From Stenopsyche tienmushanensis (lineage: Eukaryota; Arthropoda; Insecta; Trichoptera; Stenopsychidae), in NCBI GenBank assembly GCA_008973525.1, contig WACJ01000287.1, forward strand, positions 186,001 through 250,000: a stretch of DNA of 64,000 nucleotides. Direction: 5' to 3'. Under the pieces are notes generated by a model, which saw only the letters and a program-made list of their open reading frames with translations, did no database searches and had not been told where the DNA came from. Within the stretch, counting starts at the first letter, position 1. Every line of letters starts with the position of its first letter. The position numbers and the translations under genes were made by a program. Of the stretch, positions 48,275-58,680 are shown piece by piece.

Positions 48275-48628
48275 TGTATGGTAGTACGGTCGCCTATTTG
48301 CGAGCGAATTCCGATGATTCAGAAAGAGCATTCTTACACGTTGAGTTCGGATACAGACGGAGATTGTCTTGCATGTTGAGCTTAAAGATAAACAGAAACG
48401 AAGAGAGCATCTTGCGTACATCATACGATTGTATAGATCGTTAACCCAAATTCATAGACTAATAATCATGATTGTATTGTTAATGTTGACTTAAAAAAAT
48501 TACCGAATATAATGTGCTATCGACGGTGTTTATTTAATTAAGTACAAGCTTCATACATGCTGCGCGGTCCTGACAGATAAATGTATTTGTACAGATGATA
48601 AGCAGCGGACAAACCAAAGGGTTAATTA
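48275..48628 (-). repeat. Composite repeat family, copy E
   Basis: On the minus strand it starts TTAACCCTTTGGTTTGTCCG and runs through ATCTGTACAAATACATTTAT, ACCGTCGATAGCACATTAT, a CTCTCTTCGTTTCTG tract and AGAATGCTCTTTCTGAATC to ATTCGCTCGCAAATA. It is colinear with copy C at the 3' side and lacks ~50 bp next to the 5' edge present in A, B and D. Confidence 0.7.
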
Positions 48629-48634
48629 GGTATT

Positions 48635-48718
48635 CTTTCGTATGTTTTGTTGGCTGGGTCGCAAAATGATGCGTTATGGACCGCATGCGGCCCGCGGGCC
48701 GCGAGTTTGACACCCTTG
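48635..48718 (-). mobile_element. hAT element end
   Basis: Outward reading gives CAAGGGTGTCAAACTCGCGG followed by the CCCGCGGGCCGCATGCGG palindrome, a well-known terminal sequence of widespread hAT elements (CAGGGGTGTCAAACTCGCGG). Only this end is recognised; no transposase or partner end nearby. Confidence 0.7.
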
Positions 48719-51310
48719 AAGTAATGTACGCAATGTAAGCTTGTTTGCATTGGGCCATATAATAATATAACATGCACCGTTATTATCGGGTGCATAATTC
48801 TTCAATAAAACTTTCACTTTTCTTATTAGTTTTTGCTGTGAATGGAATGATTAAAAGTTATCGCGAGCCGTCAGCGAATTTAGCAACCGGTCGCTTTAAT
48901 ATGCTCTCAAAGATTGGCTGTGTATTTTGTCTTTGAAAAATTACACCCGTTCTGTTTTAATGAAATTATGACATTTTACTGCATCGCAACTTTCGATTTG
49001 AAAGCCCTATGTTAAGCGAGCTTACATCGTTGCTTGTTGAGCGCTTATTTTCGGAATCCGCAATAAACTGTACATTGATGATTGATTACCAAATATTTCA
49101 AGTTTCACCGTTCAAATTTGAACCGGCATTAAATATTTAACCCTTTTGTGATTAATTTCTTCCTGTGTGTGATATAACGCGGTCATGTATTGTGCTTTCA
49201 CGTCTAATTGTCTTACGTCGGGGCATAAAGCTCCGATAGAGAAAGCTAACGGCGGACAATATTTAAATAAAGGTTCGGTCCCTTTACAATTTTTCGACCT
49301 TTACCGTCAGGGAGGTAACATTGAATGATAAATGGACGTCAATCAGAACCTTGGGCTGGTTCCAGGTAAAGGTAGAAAGTCAGTGAGGTAGGCTTAATGT
49401 GATTTTATTGCCAAACAAACACAAAAGTCTTAATGTATCCAATGTTAATACAACATTTAAAATAAGAGCAATTTGTGTTTTGATTTATTGATATATGAAA
49501 TAATGAGGCATTATTAAAAAATATATCTTTCTAGGAAATTCAATTGAGGGTTGCTTGTAAATAAACAATAATTAACATCAAAATTTGGGGTCTCTTTGAT
49601 ACAACAATTAACCCTAGGCGCTATTCTATTCTGCTCAAATTGCATTCATTCCTCATTTGTCATGTCCATAAATTGAATATATAACACATCCACAAAATGT
49701 TTGATAGCGTGATATTCATATCATCAAAACTGTCAGTTGTTGCATGTTTAATTTTTTTTTGAATTTCGCAAGCTGTTGCCATTTAACTATGACTGTTAAT
49801 AGATTCAGGTCACACTCGATTTCACACTGCATTTATAGATTATTTTTTAAGCATCTTTACATATTTCATATACGAGTATAATATGAATGAGCAAATGTTC
49901 AACTTCGTTAATATATTTTGATAAACTATCACGGATTTACTTCAAAATATTAGGATCATTATAGTGAACATTTATACTGTGCAAATTGTTTTTGTTGCAG
50001 AAGCTTTTCTCAAAGCTCGTTCTCGTATCAACGTCCTCTGAAAATTGACTAATCCCAGATGCAATTTTCACCAATATTACTTCATCAATATCGTCGTCCA
50101 TCTTTCAATATTGTTGATATTGCTTGATAGTCCTTGATATTTATATTGCTAAAACCATCATCTTTTATAGACTTAACAAGTTCTACCATTGCACCCATTA
50201 TGTTTTAAGCTGACGCGATAAAACTTATACGCTTAACTAACTTTGACACTTTTGATGGTCTTTTATGATGGATGGACTTATTTCATGATATGAAAATAAG
50301 TGTTGTAATTAAGCCATGTAATAAGGAAATTGCTTGTATATTCGATATGAATTGATTAAATTACTTGGATGATTCTTTTCTTATGCAGATTCCAACAAGT
50401 TATAGTTGCCTCTTTTATACCCATAGAAGGATAGGCATCACATTCGCGGAAAGATAATATTAATATAAATATTTACAATACAATACATTGTATAATATAT
50501 ACTTTCATGGTGAAAGTATGGCGTTTATCATTCCTTAATGTAACGGAGATTCTATCATAACTGCCATATCCGTTCACGTAGATGTCTAATGGTAGGAAAT
50601 ACAGCATGCAGTTATGTATTTTAATTTTTTATAAATATATATATATATATATAGAATTAAATCATTTCAATTAGAATTTATGATTATTCATATATTTTGT
50701 CGATTTGAATAGACAATGATGGTTTTGGTGCGGAAACTCTTGGAGCTGGATGTCATTTCACGTATTGTACAGGATGCTTAAATCGTATGCATAATTATGC
50801 CGGGTTTGAATATGGAATTTTAACATGGGCGTATGAATTTCTTGGAATCACGGGAATATCAGGGAGGTTCAGCTTCGATATGAAAACAGGGACGTCATCT
50901 GCGAGTTACTGTTCGTTTTTCAACATTTTTCGGGTGATCAAATGCTATTAAATATGGCAAGAGAGGTTTTTAATTTATTTTTTGGTATGAATGCTCTGAA
51001 TCCAATCAAAATTATTTTGAATATATACGATGCAAAAATTTTAATATAGGGGTTTATATGGAAAACGAAACGGGATTGAAAATATTGCATGGTCTTATAT
51101 TATGTTTGTTTTTTCTGACATTTTTGTTCAGCGAAAATCGGCCGTCGAGAATTTGATCGAAATCTATATTATTTCAACCTGTGTTTGATGATAATGTCCG
51201 CAGAATTTATAAAATTGTATAGTGTTCAAATAGGGAAAAATCCGAAATAGTGATTAAAATTTTGTTCTTTTTTGAAAGTCATTTATGGGAGCGGTTCTTA
51301 AATTGGAACC
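48719..51310. other. 2.6-kb intergenic stretch
   Basis: No gene recognised; TTAACCCTTTTGTGATTAA at 49138 is a possible piggyBac-type end. A (TA)n microsatellite lies at 50635-50653. Confidence 0.4.
50635..50653. repeat. (TA)n microsatellite
   Basis: About nine uninterrupted AT units. Confidence 0.85.
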
Positions 51311-51317
51311 AGCTGAC

Positions 51318-51560
51318 TCCTGGATAGGGAATTCAATCCCGGGATCCCGGACAGTTTTAGGTGATTAAGAATCCCGAGATTAATAAACGTAATCTCGAAA
51401 AATTCGCGATTGAAATTTTTATCTAACAGAAACCGTACACCTCATCAACACGATGAAGGCTACTAAATCAAGACATTCCTGCCGATTTTGGAAGCTTGGA
51501 AACAGTGGCGTAACTAATAATTTGCGAGCTTAGGCGACGCTCAGGGGCAATAACTGTCTA
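51318..51560. mobile_element. Two hAT-like ends close together
   Basis: GATAGGGAATTCAATCCCGG followed by GATCCCGG (51323-51350) and CAGTGGCGTAACTAATAATT (51503-51522) both have the form of hAT terminal repeats seen across insects. They differ, so they come from two families. No transposase is present. Confidence 0.45.
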
Positions 51561-51939
51561 ATCTATGTATAAATATATACAGTAAATATATGTTTTTCAA
51601 ATTGTTATATTAACCTTAACCCTACCGGTGATGTATTTACTACACCTCGTCTCTAATAATGGGAATATCGATATGAAATATAATAGATATGGGGTTCAGA
51701 ATTTTTGTATTCCTCCGTAATATAATTACAAATTACATTCAAGTATTATAGTATATAAGTATTCATCTGCAGCGACGGAAATAAATCTTCTTATTTCAAA
51801 ATTTTATTTTGTCGTAAAAAAAATCAGATATTTTGTAAGCCATCATCATGCGTCTAAGAATATTGTTTGGTGTTTTATCATATATTCATTTATTGAAGAT
51901 ATAAGATATGGCAGGGAAATTTCCTTATTTATAAATCGC

Positions 51940-52045
51940 GCGGAACGATAAGTGAAACTCCAAGTATGTGTGTTTATATGTAGCATAAAGTAATTAATAG
52001 AGCTTGCATATTTTATTATATATTACACAAACACAGCTTCAACTT
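51940..52045. repeat. Dispersed repeat, partner of 39.11-39.23 kb
   Basis: Shares TATTTTATTATATATTACAC and ACAAACACA plus flanking similarity with the 39.1-kb copy. Confidence 0.6.
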
Positions 52046-52159
52046 TTAGTTAATATTTTATACCCAAGTGAATACATTATTGAATGTTTTTGGCAGAAGA
52101 TCATTGTTTGATGATATTTAAATTTCTATTAAATATCAAAAAATAATGTATTTATCTTC

Positions 52160-52850
52160 AAGACAAGGATTAATTTACATGAGTTGGCGAATGCGAATGG
52201 CATCATGACATACGAGAGCAGAGTGATCGTTACGAGCTGGTGTTGGAGATCGGAGCTGGTAAACGTCAGAGAGGATGATGAGATGATTCAGAGGATTCCG
52301 ATGATTGATAGCAGTTTGGAAGTTCTTCTCGTCGGAGGCTCCTAGATGCGTCGACGCCGCTGCATCAATCAGTGCGAGTGATAATTTTAAATTGTTTCTC
52401 GTTATCGGTGCAGAGCCATCTCGACCGACTGCTCCGGCTAACCGTGGAAACTTTCGCTTCATAAAAATTCAAATTTATCAAAGTGTTTGCTCGGAGCCAG
52501 CTCCCAGTCCGTGATCTATCGCTTCGAGATTCGTTAGGCTCAATACTTCATGCTCGTCCGTGTGAATGATGCAAGTCTATCAAAATATTTGATCGGGGAT
52601 GGGCTTCGAACAAATCGGTGCCACTTCCTGCTGGGTTCTGGCCGACGAACCCGGACTCGTTACCATTTTTTTATTTGCTCAGCATCCAGATTTTACGGTT
52701 CCAGCTGCGATTGACTCCAACGAACCGAGAGCCATCGAGGACCAATTATTTGGGAGTGTATTTCGAAAATCGCGGAGGTGACCGTCGGACGGGATGGCCG
52801 CGGTAGCTTACCGCCGAAGAATGCGCTATGCGGTTTTCGAACAACAGTTA
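52160..52850. other. GC-rich island 1.6-2.3 kb upstream of the Toll gene
   Basis: Abrupt rise in GC and CpG content between AT-rich flanks. Overlapping frames of 60-95 residues exist on both strands without a recognisable domain. Its position suggests a distal promoter, non-coding first exon or enhancer of the Toll gene, but no splice or core-promoter arrangement convinced me. Confidence 0.35.
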
Positions 52851-54130
52851 GATTCCATCCAAACAATATAAATCATCAGTTTATTAAAAATAATAATAAA
52901 TAAATTCTAAATCATCATCAAGCACTTTAAAAAAAATAACTCTTACCGAACTACTTTTTCACCGGTTTGAGATTTCCAATGGGTTCTATGTTGTGTGTGA
53001 ATTGAATTGACGCAAATAAAATATATGAAGAATAAAATTTCTCGCAAAAATATAATGCTGTTTTGCACTCAAACAGTTAAATCAGGTGATCATTTATTTT
53101 ACTCCTAATAAAGTTGGTATTTTAGAAATAACGAGGGATATGAGATTGTTAAACAGATTGGCACTTGATATATAATATTTTTACACTAAGTTAAACCTTT
53201 TTCATTTCAAGTCAAATCTTTTTCAACTCAAATCAAACCTTTTTCGTAAAAATACTGTATGAAAAACCTTCAGGGATAAAAACAGCAAATACATCTCCTC
53301 CAATAGCCAATATGAGTCCGCTACGGGAATATGCTACCGATGATGATGATTACACAATAACATTTTTTTCAATCAAAACTTACAACAGTAACAAATATCT
53401 ATGCATCTATAATAATAATTTCAAAATATGCGATAAATTTTCTTAATAAATTGCAAACAATTAGGGATTTGGTGGGATTTTTTTTTTAAATTTAAAGACT
53501 GCAAAAAGTTAAATCGTAATAAATAATAATATTAGATTTATTTAAATACGTACATCGTAGAATCGTCTTAAATGTAAAATGATGATTGAATGATTTAAAA
53601 AATGTATCATACATCGTTCGGATTTCGCTCAATAGATGTCTCTAGCCGTTGCGCCAAAGATCAATATTCAACATCATTGAATGAATTTCGCATATTTATC
53701 TCGAATTTAAAATGAAATAAATCTTTTTATAAAATCAATATTTATTGATTTGTAAAGTGTCATTATGGCTTACATTCAATCTTCAAGCAAATTTTTTGCC
53801 AAAATCAGTTTGTATGTATCAATTAAAATTGTTTTGGAATTTATGTTTTCTGATTTATTGCTTGCGTTAAAAATGTATTGTATTTTTATGATCGGATTAT
53901 ATATTATTATTATCTAAAAATATGATCTAAATATTTCGATTAAAGCAGAAGATTTTTTGTGAAAATTATTAAATATATTTAATTTGAATTTGTTTGGTAT
54001 GTATTTTATTTGGGAGATGGTTTTGAAAAAAAGTGGTATGGTTTACGAATTTGTTTGTCAAAATACGGTCAGGGAAGACAATACGCACGACGACAAATTC
54101 CAACGTTTGTTGCTTGCGATGGCAACTTGT
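52851..54130. other. AT-rich upstream flank of the Toll gene
   Basis: No gene. Composition changes sharply at about 54130, where the GC-rich promoter region begins. Confidence 0.5.
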
Positions 54131-54210
54131 TGCGTGGAGGGGGGAAAAGGTGGGGGCTCGAATCGACCCCCACTACTAGGGGGAGGGGTGCTCGCTCCCG
54201 CCGACTGCAG

Positions 54211-54247
54211 CCGTCAGTCCGCGCTCGGCTCTTGTCAAGAGCGGTCG
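54211..54247 (+). promoter_or_regulatory. Candidate TATA-less core promoter (Inr + DPE) of the Toll gene
   Basis: TCAGTC at 54214-54219 matches the arthropod initiator (A+1 at 54216). At exactly +28 to +32 (54243-54247) lies GGTCG, which fits the downstream promoter element consensus RGWYV. No TATA box is seen upstream; the DNA there is GC-rich. The site is about 230 bp before the start codon, giving a plausible 5' UTR without an intron. The spacing match is seen directly; promoter function is inferred. A second TCAGT at 54340-54344 lacks a DPE at the right distance. Confidence 0.5.
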
Positions 54248-54301
54248 GGAATTGAGTCGCTGTCGGATTGTCGTTCGATTTTACTACCTGTCGTAGACGA
54301 A

Positions 54302-54346
54302 ATGTGTGCCGACTGCAGCCGAGTCGACCGTGAAACAGTTCAGTAA
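54302..54346 (+). promoter_or_regulatory. Upstream ORF 1 in the presumed Toll 5' UTR
   Basis: ATG at 54302 opens 14 codons that end at TAA 54344-54346, about 100 bp before the Toll start. If transcription starts near 54216, ribosomes scanning to the Toll start must pass it. It is most likely a translational control element, not a protein gene. Confidence 0.4.
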
Positions 54347-54363
54347 AGTGTGGCGCGTGTGCA

Positions 54364-54426
54364 ATGTTGACGCGGAACTTTTTCAAAGACTCTGTATTGT
54401 TTCCGGATATCGTTCTTCGGAGGTGA
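54364..54426 (+). promoter_or_regulatory. Upstream ORF 2, in frame with the Toll CDS
   Basis: ATG at 54364 opens 20 codons in the same frame as the receptor and stops at TGA 54424-54426, 21 bp before the receptor ATG. The stop rules out an N-terminal extension from this ATG and fixes 54448 as the first usable in-frame start with a signal peptide. Confidence 0.4.
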
Positions 54427-54447
54427 TATCCACCTGTTGACTGGGCC

Positions 54448-57400
54448 ATGTTGTGGTTCCTGGTTCTGCTGGCGTGGAGCGAGGGCGCGTACGCGCGAGC
54501 TCTGGCGCGTCCCTCGGAAGGCGCCCCCAGGCACTGCGCTTGGGGTAGAGACGGCGCCCCCGACACCCCCGACCCCCCGATGGCGCTCTCCTGCCGTCTG
54601 CGCACCGTCGCCGGCGCCCCGGCGCTCCTCGCCGACCTCCCGACGGCCCGCGCGGAACGCATCACCTCCCTGTCGCTAGAGTGCAGCGACGTCCTCTTCT
54701 TCGAGAGCTCTCTCGAGATCGGCAAGCACTCCGAAGATTCGCCGGCTTTCCTCAACCGCTTCAAAAAATTGCGGAAACTTCGCATCGAATACTGCAAAAT
54801 ACGCTACATCCCCTCGTCGGTGCTCTCGCCCCTCAGGGAGCTCCGCACTCTCTCTCTGAGGACTCACAACACCGATTGGTCGGCGATGTCCATGGAATTC
54901 CACCGCGACAGTTTTCGCGGCCTCGGCGAGCTGCGCGAGCTGGACCTAGGCGACAACAACGTGTGGACGCTTCCGGCGGAAGTCTTCTGCCCTCTGTTCA
55001 ACCTCAAAGTGTTAAATCTGACATCCAATCGTCTCCGCGACATATCTCAGCTCGGATTCTCCGACTGGGGAGACGGTCCGACGGCACCCGGAAAATCCTG
55101 CAACGCCGCCTTGGAAACCCTAGACGTCTCCCGCAACGACATCGTATCACTTCCAGACAACGGCCTCACCAGCTTGCGATCTCTCCAGCGTCTCTTCCTC
55201 CAAGACAACCAAATAGCTCTCGTAACAGATCGAGCATTCGTCGGCTTGAGCGCGCTTCAAATCCTCAATTTATCCAGCAACAGTCTCGAAGCACTTCCGC
55301 CAGAAATGTTGCAATCCTCCAGAGACATCAAACAAATCTACCTGAACAACAATTCAATAAACGTCTTAGCGCCCGGACTATTTGAAGGCTTAGATCAATT
55401 GCAAATATTGGATCTATCGCAAAATGCACTCAACAGCGAATGGGTCAACAGGGACACGTTTTCCGGATTGATAAGACTGATCGTCTTGAATTTATCGCAC
55501 AACAAGATATCAAAAATCGATTCCCTCTTATTCCAAGACTTGTACAACCTACAATTCTTAAGCTTGGAGAACAACAAAATCGCAAGAATATCGGAAGGCG
55601 CTTTTATCAATTTGAAAAATTTGCATTCGCTATCGTTAGCGCACAACCGTCTATCCAGAATCGACAGCCATCATTTTTCAAATTTATATGTTTTGAGCCA
55701 GTTATTCTTGGACGGAAACCGCATCGAAAATGTGCATTCGCGAGCATTTGAAAATGTAACAAAACTCAAAGATCTCGGCTTGAACGGCAACGCACTGGGC
55801 GAAGTACCGGAGGCTGTGAAGAATATGCGATTTTTAAAGTCGCTCGATCTCGGCAACAACGAAATAACCGCCGTGGAGAGCAGCCATTTCGACGGCCTGA
55901 ACGATCTCATCGGACTCAGATTGGTCGACAACGCCATCATGAACATCACCCGCGACACATTCGTCACGCTGCCGTCTCTGCAGATCTTGAACCTGGCCTC
56001 CAATAAGATCAAGCACGTCGATCAGAGCGCGTTCGACTCGAACCCGACGATAAGGGCGATCCGATTGGACGGCAACGAGCTGACGGACATCCGAGGCGTC
56101 TTCACCGAGATGAAATACCTGGGCTGGTTGAACATATCCGATAACAGTCTGATGTCGTTTGACTACGGACAGATGCCGGCCAGCCTGGAATGGCTGGACA
56201 TGCACAAGAATCGGATCCAAAAATTAGAAAACCACTCGCCCGGCAAGCCGCCGTCCAACATCAAGATGCTGGACGCCAGCTACAATCTTCTGACGAGCAT
56301 CGATAGGTCGTCTCTGCCGGACGACGTCGCCGTTTTATTCTTGAACGAGAATCACATCAATCGAATAAATCCCGGGACGTTTTCCAAAAAACCCAATCTG
56401 GAAAAGGTCGTCCTTTATGGTAATAAGATCAAGACTGTCGACGTCGGCGCATTTGCGCTTTCGCCGGTGCCTGAAGATAGAGAGCTGCCTGAATTTTATA
56501 TCAGCGGAAATCCGTTTCATTGCGATTGCACCATGGAATGGCTGCAGAGGATCAATCATCTCGGCCATTTGAGGCAGCATCCGCGCGTGATGGATCTCGA
56601 TATTGTCACATGCACTTTGGCGCATTCGAGAGGGCGCGTTTCGGATTTCTTGCTGGATTTGAAGCCATCTCAATTCTTGTGCCCTTATGAAACGCACTGT
56701 TTTGCATTGTGTCATTGTTGCGACTTCGACGCGTGCGATTGCGAAATGACTTGTCCCGATAAATGTTCGTGTTATCACGACTTGACTTGGAGCTCGAACG
56801 TCGTCGATTGTGCAAACGTCGGATTCGAAAAAGTTCCGAGCAGACTTCCGATGGACGCTACGGAAATATATTTGGACGGAAATAATTTCAGCGAGCTGGG
56901 AAATCATGTCTTTATCGGCAAAAAGAAGCTTCAAACGTTATATCTGAACAACAGCAACATCCACTCGATCAACAATAGGACGTTTAATGGCATTGACAGC
57001 TTGAGGATATTGCATTTGGAGAATAATAAATTGGAGAAGTTGGAAGGGTTGGAGTTTAAAAATTTGACGAATTTAAATGTGCTCCATCTGGAGCATAATG
57101 TAATAAGGACGATCCAAAACGAGACGTTTACGTCTATGGCTATGCTGGAAGTGTTGAAATTGGACAACAATGCCATCGTCGATTTTCTGCCGTGGAAGAT
57201 ATTGAACGACGATGCCATCCAAGCGAAAGTATCTCTTCGGGGCAACAGGTGGAGATGTGAATGTGCCGGTATATTTGAATTGGAACAATGGCTTCGAGAG
57301 CATTCTGAAGACACTGATAAACTAATTTGTTACGGAGCTGACGATCTACCGACGAATTTGACTGTCGCGTTTGTAATTCAAAAATGCAAACAGGAAGCCG

Positions 57401-58386
57401 AAGAATCGACGATCGGGACAGTTACGCAAAAACATTTATTTCTGGATTCATCCAATTTAGTAGAGAATTATGTTCCTTACGTTGCCGTAGTATCCGTGGC
57501 TACTATTGTAATTCTTTTGTGTTGTGTGCTATTGTTCCTCTTTCGCGAAGAATTTAGACTTTGGATGCATTCTAAGTACGGAGTGCGCGTATTTACTTGC
57601 TCTGCGAAGACTTTGAACGATCATAGACATAGAAATTTTGACGCTTACGTAGTGTATAATTTAAGGGATGACGATTTCGTATCGCGGGCGATCGCGGCCG
57701 AATTGGAGAGAACCGGACACACCCTCTGCCTTCATCACAGGGATGTCCAAGTCAGCGATAGAAGGGCGGACGATTCCATAGTTAACGGTGTAGAAAACTC
57801 TAAAAGACTGATCATAGTGTTATCTATATTTTTCTATCAAAACGAGTGGTACAAGCCGGAGTTCAAAGCCGCCCTCCAGAGCGGCATCAACTCGATAAAC
57901 GCAAGTCACAGACGTCAAAAGATAATATTCATTGTGACGACGGATTTGAGCGATCTGACGTTAGATCCGGACCTCAAGGCGCTCCTGAAGACGTGTTCCG
58001 TTATAGTGTGGGGCGAAAAGAACTGTCAGGAGAAGTTGAATTTTCGGTTGCCCGACGCTAAAGTGAAGTCTCCCGATCGGACGGTAAACAACATGAAGCA
58101 TGTGAATACGGATACGTCGGGGAAGAACGTGAACACTCGCTATACGGCGTCACCCACGTGTCACGACACGTGGTACAAGTACCGCGGGCGGGGGAGTCCC
58201 GGGGTGGTCACCCCCAGCCCCACGCAGTCCACGTGCGTCTCCGGGGCGGCTTCGGAGGACGAAGGATGCTGGGAGGGTTCCGGATCTGGTCCTCTCGACC
58301 ACAACTACGCCAGCATCGACAGCCGAGAGCATCGGCCTCTGAGGAGGGATCCTCCACCCCACGCTAGGAATACATACTTTGTTTAA
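54448..58386 (+). CDS. Toll-like receptor, long insect type (Toll-2/6/7/8/10 group)
   Basis: Encodes a 1,312-residue single-pass membrane receptor read in one uninterrupted exon. Seen in the sequence: a hydrophobic start (MLWFLVLLAWSEGAYA, signal peptide); about 23 leucine-rich repeats over residues ~70-680; a first LRR C-cap with CDC at ~692-694; a cysteine-rich stretch (~745-780) containing CHCCDFDACDCEMTC; five more repeats at ~803-920; a second C-cap with CEC at 937-939; a membrane helix at ~1010-1032; a TIR domain at ~1063-1205; and a low-complexity tail ending NTYFV. This double ectodomain and cysteine block are known from the long insect Tolls (18-wheeler, Toll-6, Toll-7, Tollo, Toll-10), which act in axis elongation, cell interaction and sometimes immunity. 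The start is supported by an in-frame TGA at 54424-54426, G at -3 and the signal peptide. The TIR is divergent: box 1 is FDAYVVY and box 2 is RDVQVS, without the usual Pro/Gly. I cannot assign the exact paralogue. Family call very sure. Confidence 0.97.
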   Translation: MLWFLVLLAWSEGAYARALARPSEGAPRHCAWGRDGAPDTPDPPMALSCRLRTVAGAPALLADLPTARAERITSLSLECSDVLFFESSLEIGKHSEDSPAFLNRFKKLRKLRIEYCKIRYIPSSVLSPLRELRTLSLRTHNTDWSAMSMEFHRDSFRGLGELRELDLGDNNVWTLPAEVFCPLFNLKVLNLTSNRLRDISQLGFSDWGDGPTAPGKSCNAALETLDVSRNDIVSLPDNGLTSLRSLQRLFLQDNQIALVTDRAFVGLSALQILNLSSNSLEALPPEMLQSSRDIKQIYLNNNSINVLAPGLFEGLDQLQILDLSQNALNSEWVNRDTFSGLIRLIVLNLSHNKISKIDSLLFQDLYNLQFLSLENNKIARISEGAFINLKNLHSLSLAHNRLSRIDSHHFSNLYVLSQLFLDGNRIENVHSRAFENVTKLKDLGLNGNALGEVPEAVKNMRFLKSLDLGNNEITAVESSHFDGLNDLIGLRLVDNAIMNITRDTFVTLPSLQILNLASNKIKHVDQSAFDSNPTIRAIRLDGNELTDIRGVFTEMKYLGWLNISDNSLMSFDYGQMPASLEWLDMHKNRIQKLENHSPGKPPSNIKMLDASYNLLTSIDRSSLPDDVAVLFLNENHINRINPGTFSKKPNLEKVVLYGNKIKTVDVGAFALSPVPEDRELPEFYISGNPFHCDCTMEWLQRINHLGHLRQHPRVMDLDIVTCTLAHSRGRVSDFLLDLKPSQFLCPYETHCFALCHCCDFDACDCEMTCPDKCSCYHDLTWSSNVVDCANVGFEKVPSRLPMDATEIYLDGNNFSELGNHVFIGKKKLQTLYLNNSNIHSINNRTFNGIDSLRILHLENNKLEKLEGLEFKNLTNLNVLHLEHNVIRTIQNETFTSMAMLEVLKLDNNAIVDFLPWKILNDDAIQAKVSLRGNRWRCECAGIFELEQWLREHSEDTDKLICYGADDLPTNLTVAFVIQKCKQEAEESTIGTVTQKHLFLDSSNLVENYVPYVAVVSVATIVILLCCVLLFLFREEFRLWMHSKYGVRVFTCSAKTLNDHRHRNFDAYVVYNLRDDDFVSRAIAAELERTGHTLCLHHRDVQVSDRRADDSIVNGVENSKRLIIVLSIFFYQNEWYKPEFKAALQSGINSINASHRRQKIIFIVTTDLSDLTLDPDLKALLKTCSVIVWGEKNCQEKLNFRLPDAKVKSPDRTVNNMKHVNTDTSGKNVNTRYTASPTCHDTWYKYRGRGSPGVVTPSPTQSTCVSGAASEDEGCWEGSGSGPLDHNYASIDSREHRPLRRDPPPHARNTYFV

Positions 58387-58680
58387 ACTGCTTTTTAAAC
58401 AATCATCAATACCATAAAAAGAACAATATTCCAATATTCTGCAAATTTAACATCGGCTAAGCCGATTATACAAAAGTAAAAATGGAAAATCGTTCTTCAA
58501 CTAATTAAACATCACCAATATTCCAATGCACAACCGTTATTTATACTATCAAAGTTGATATGAATAATTCATGTAAATTTTTACCATTCCCCTCTATTCA
58601 AATAAATTTATATACTTAATCGATTATCTTAAAAAAAGCATATGTGATGTACTTAAATAAATTATTGTATATAGAAGATA
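58387..58680 (+). terminator. Toll 3' UTR with polyadenylation signals
   Basis: After the TAA the sequence turns sharply AT-rich. AATAAA hexamers occur at 58601-58606 and 58656-58661, about 215 and 270 bp past the stop. Either could direct 3' end formation; more distal sites cannot be excluded because the region is AT-rich and such hexamers occur by chance. Confidence 0.4.

Noticed and set aside
54340..54350. 3' splice site before the Toll start (TTCAG/TA)
   Set aside because: No polypyrimidine tract precedes it and a promoter match exists upstream, so an intron is not needed.
54069..54797. 242-residue minus-strand frame overlapping the Toll start
   Set aside because: It is the antisense of the GC-rich promoter and signal-peptide region; no domain, and its length follows from base composition.
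54681..55385. 234-residue plus frame inside the Toll gene
   Set aside because: A shifted frame of the receptor's repeats, rich in Arg/Gln/Pro; no motif and fully explained by the CDS.
56335..56934. 199-residue minus frame inside the Toll gene
   Set aside because: Antisense shadow of the ectodomain.
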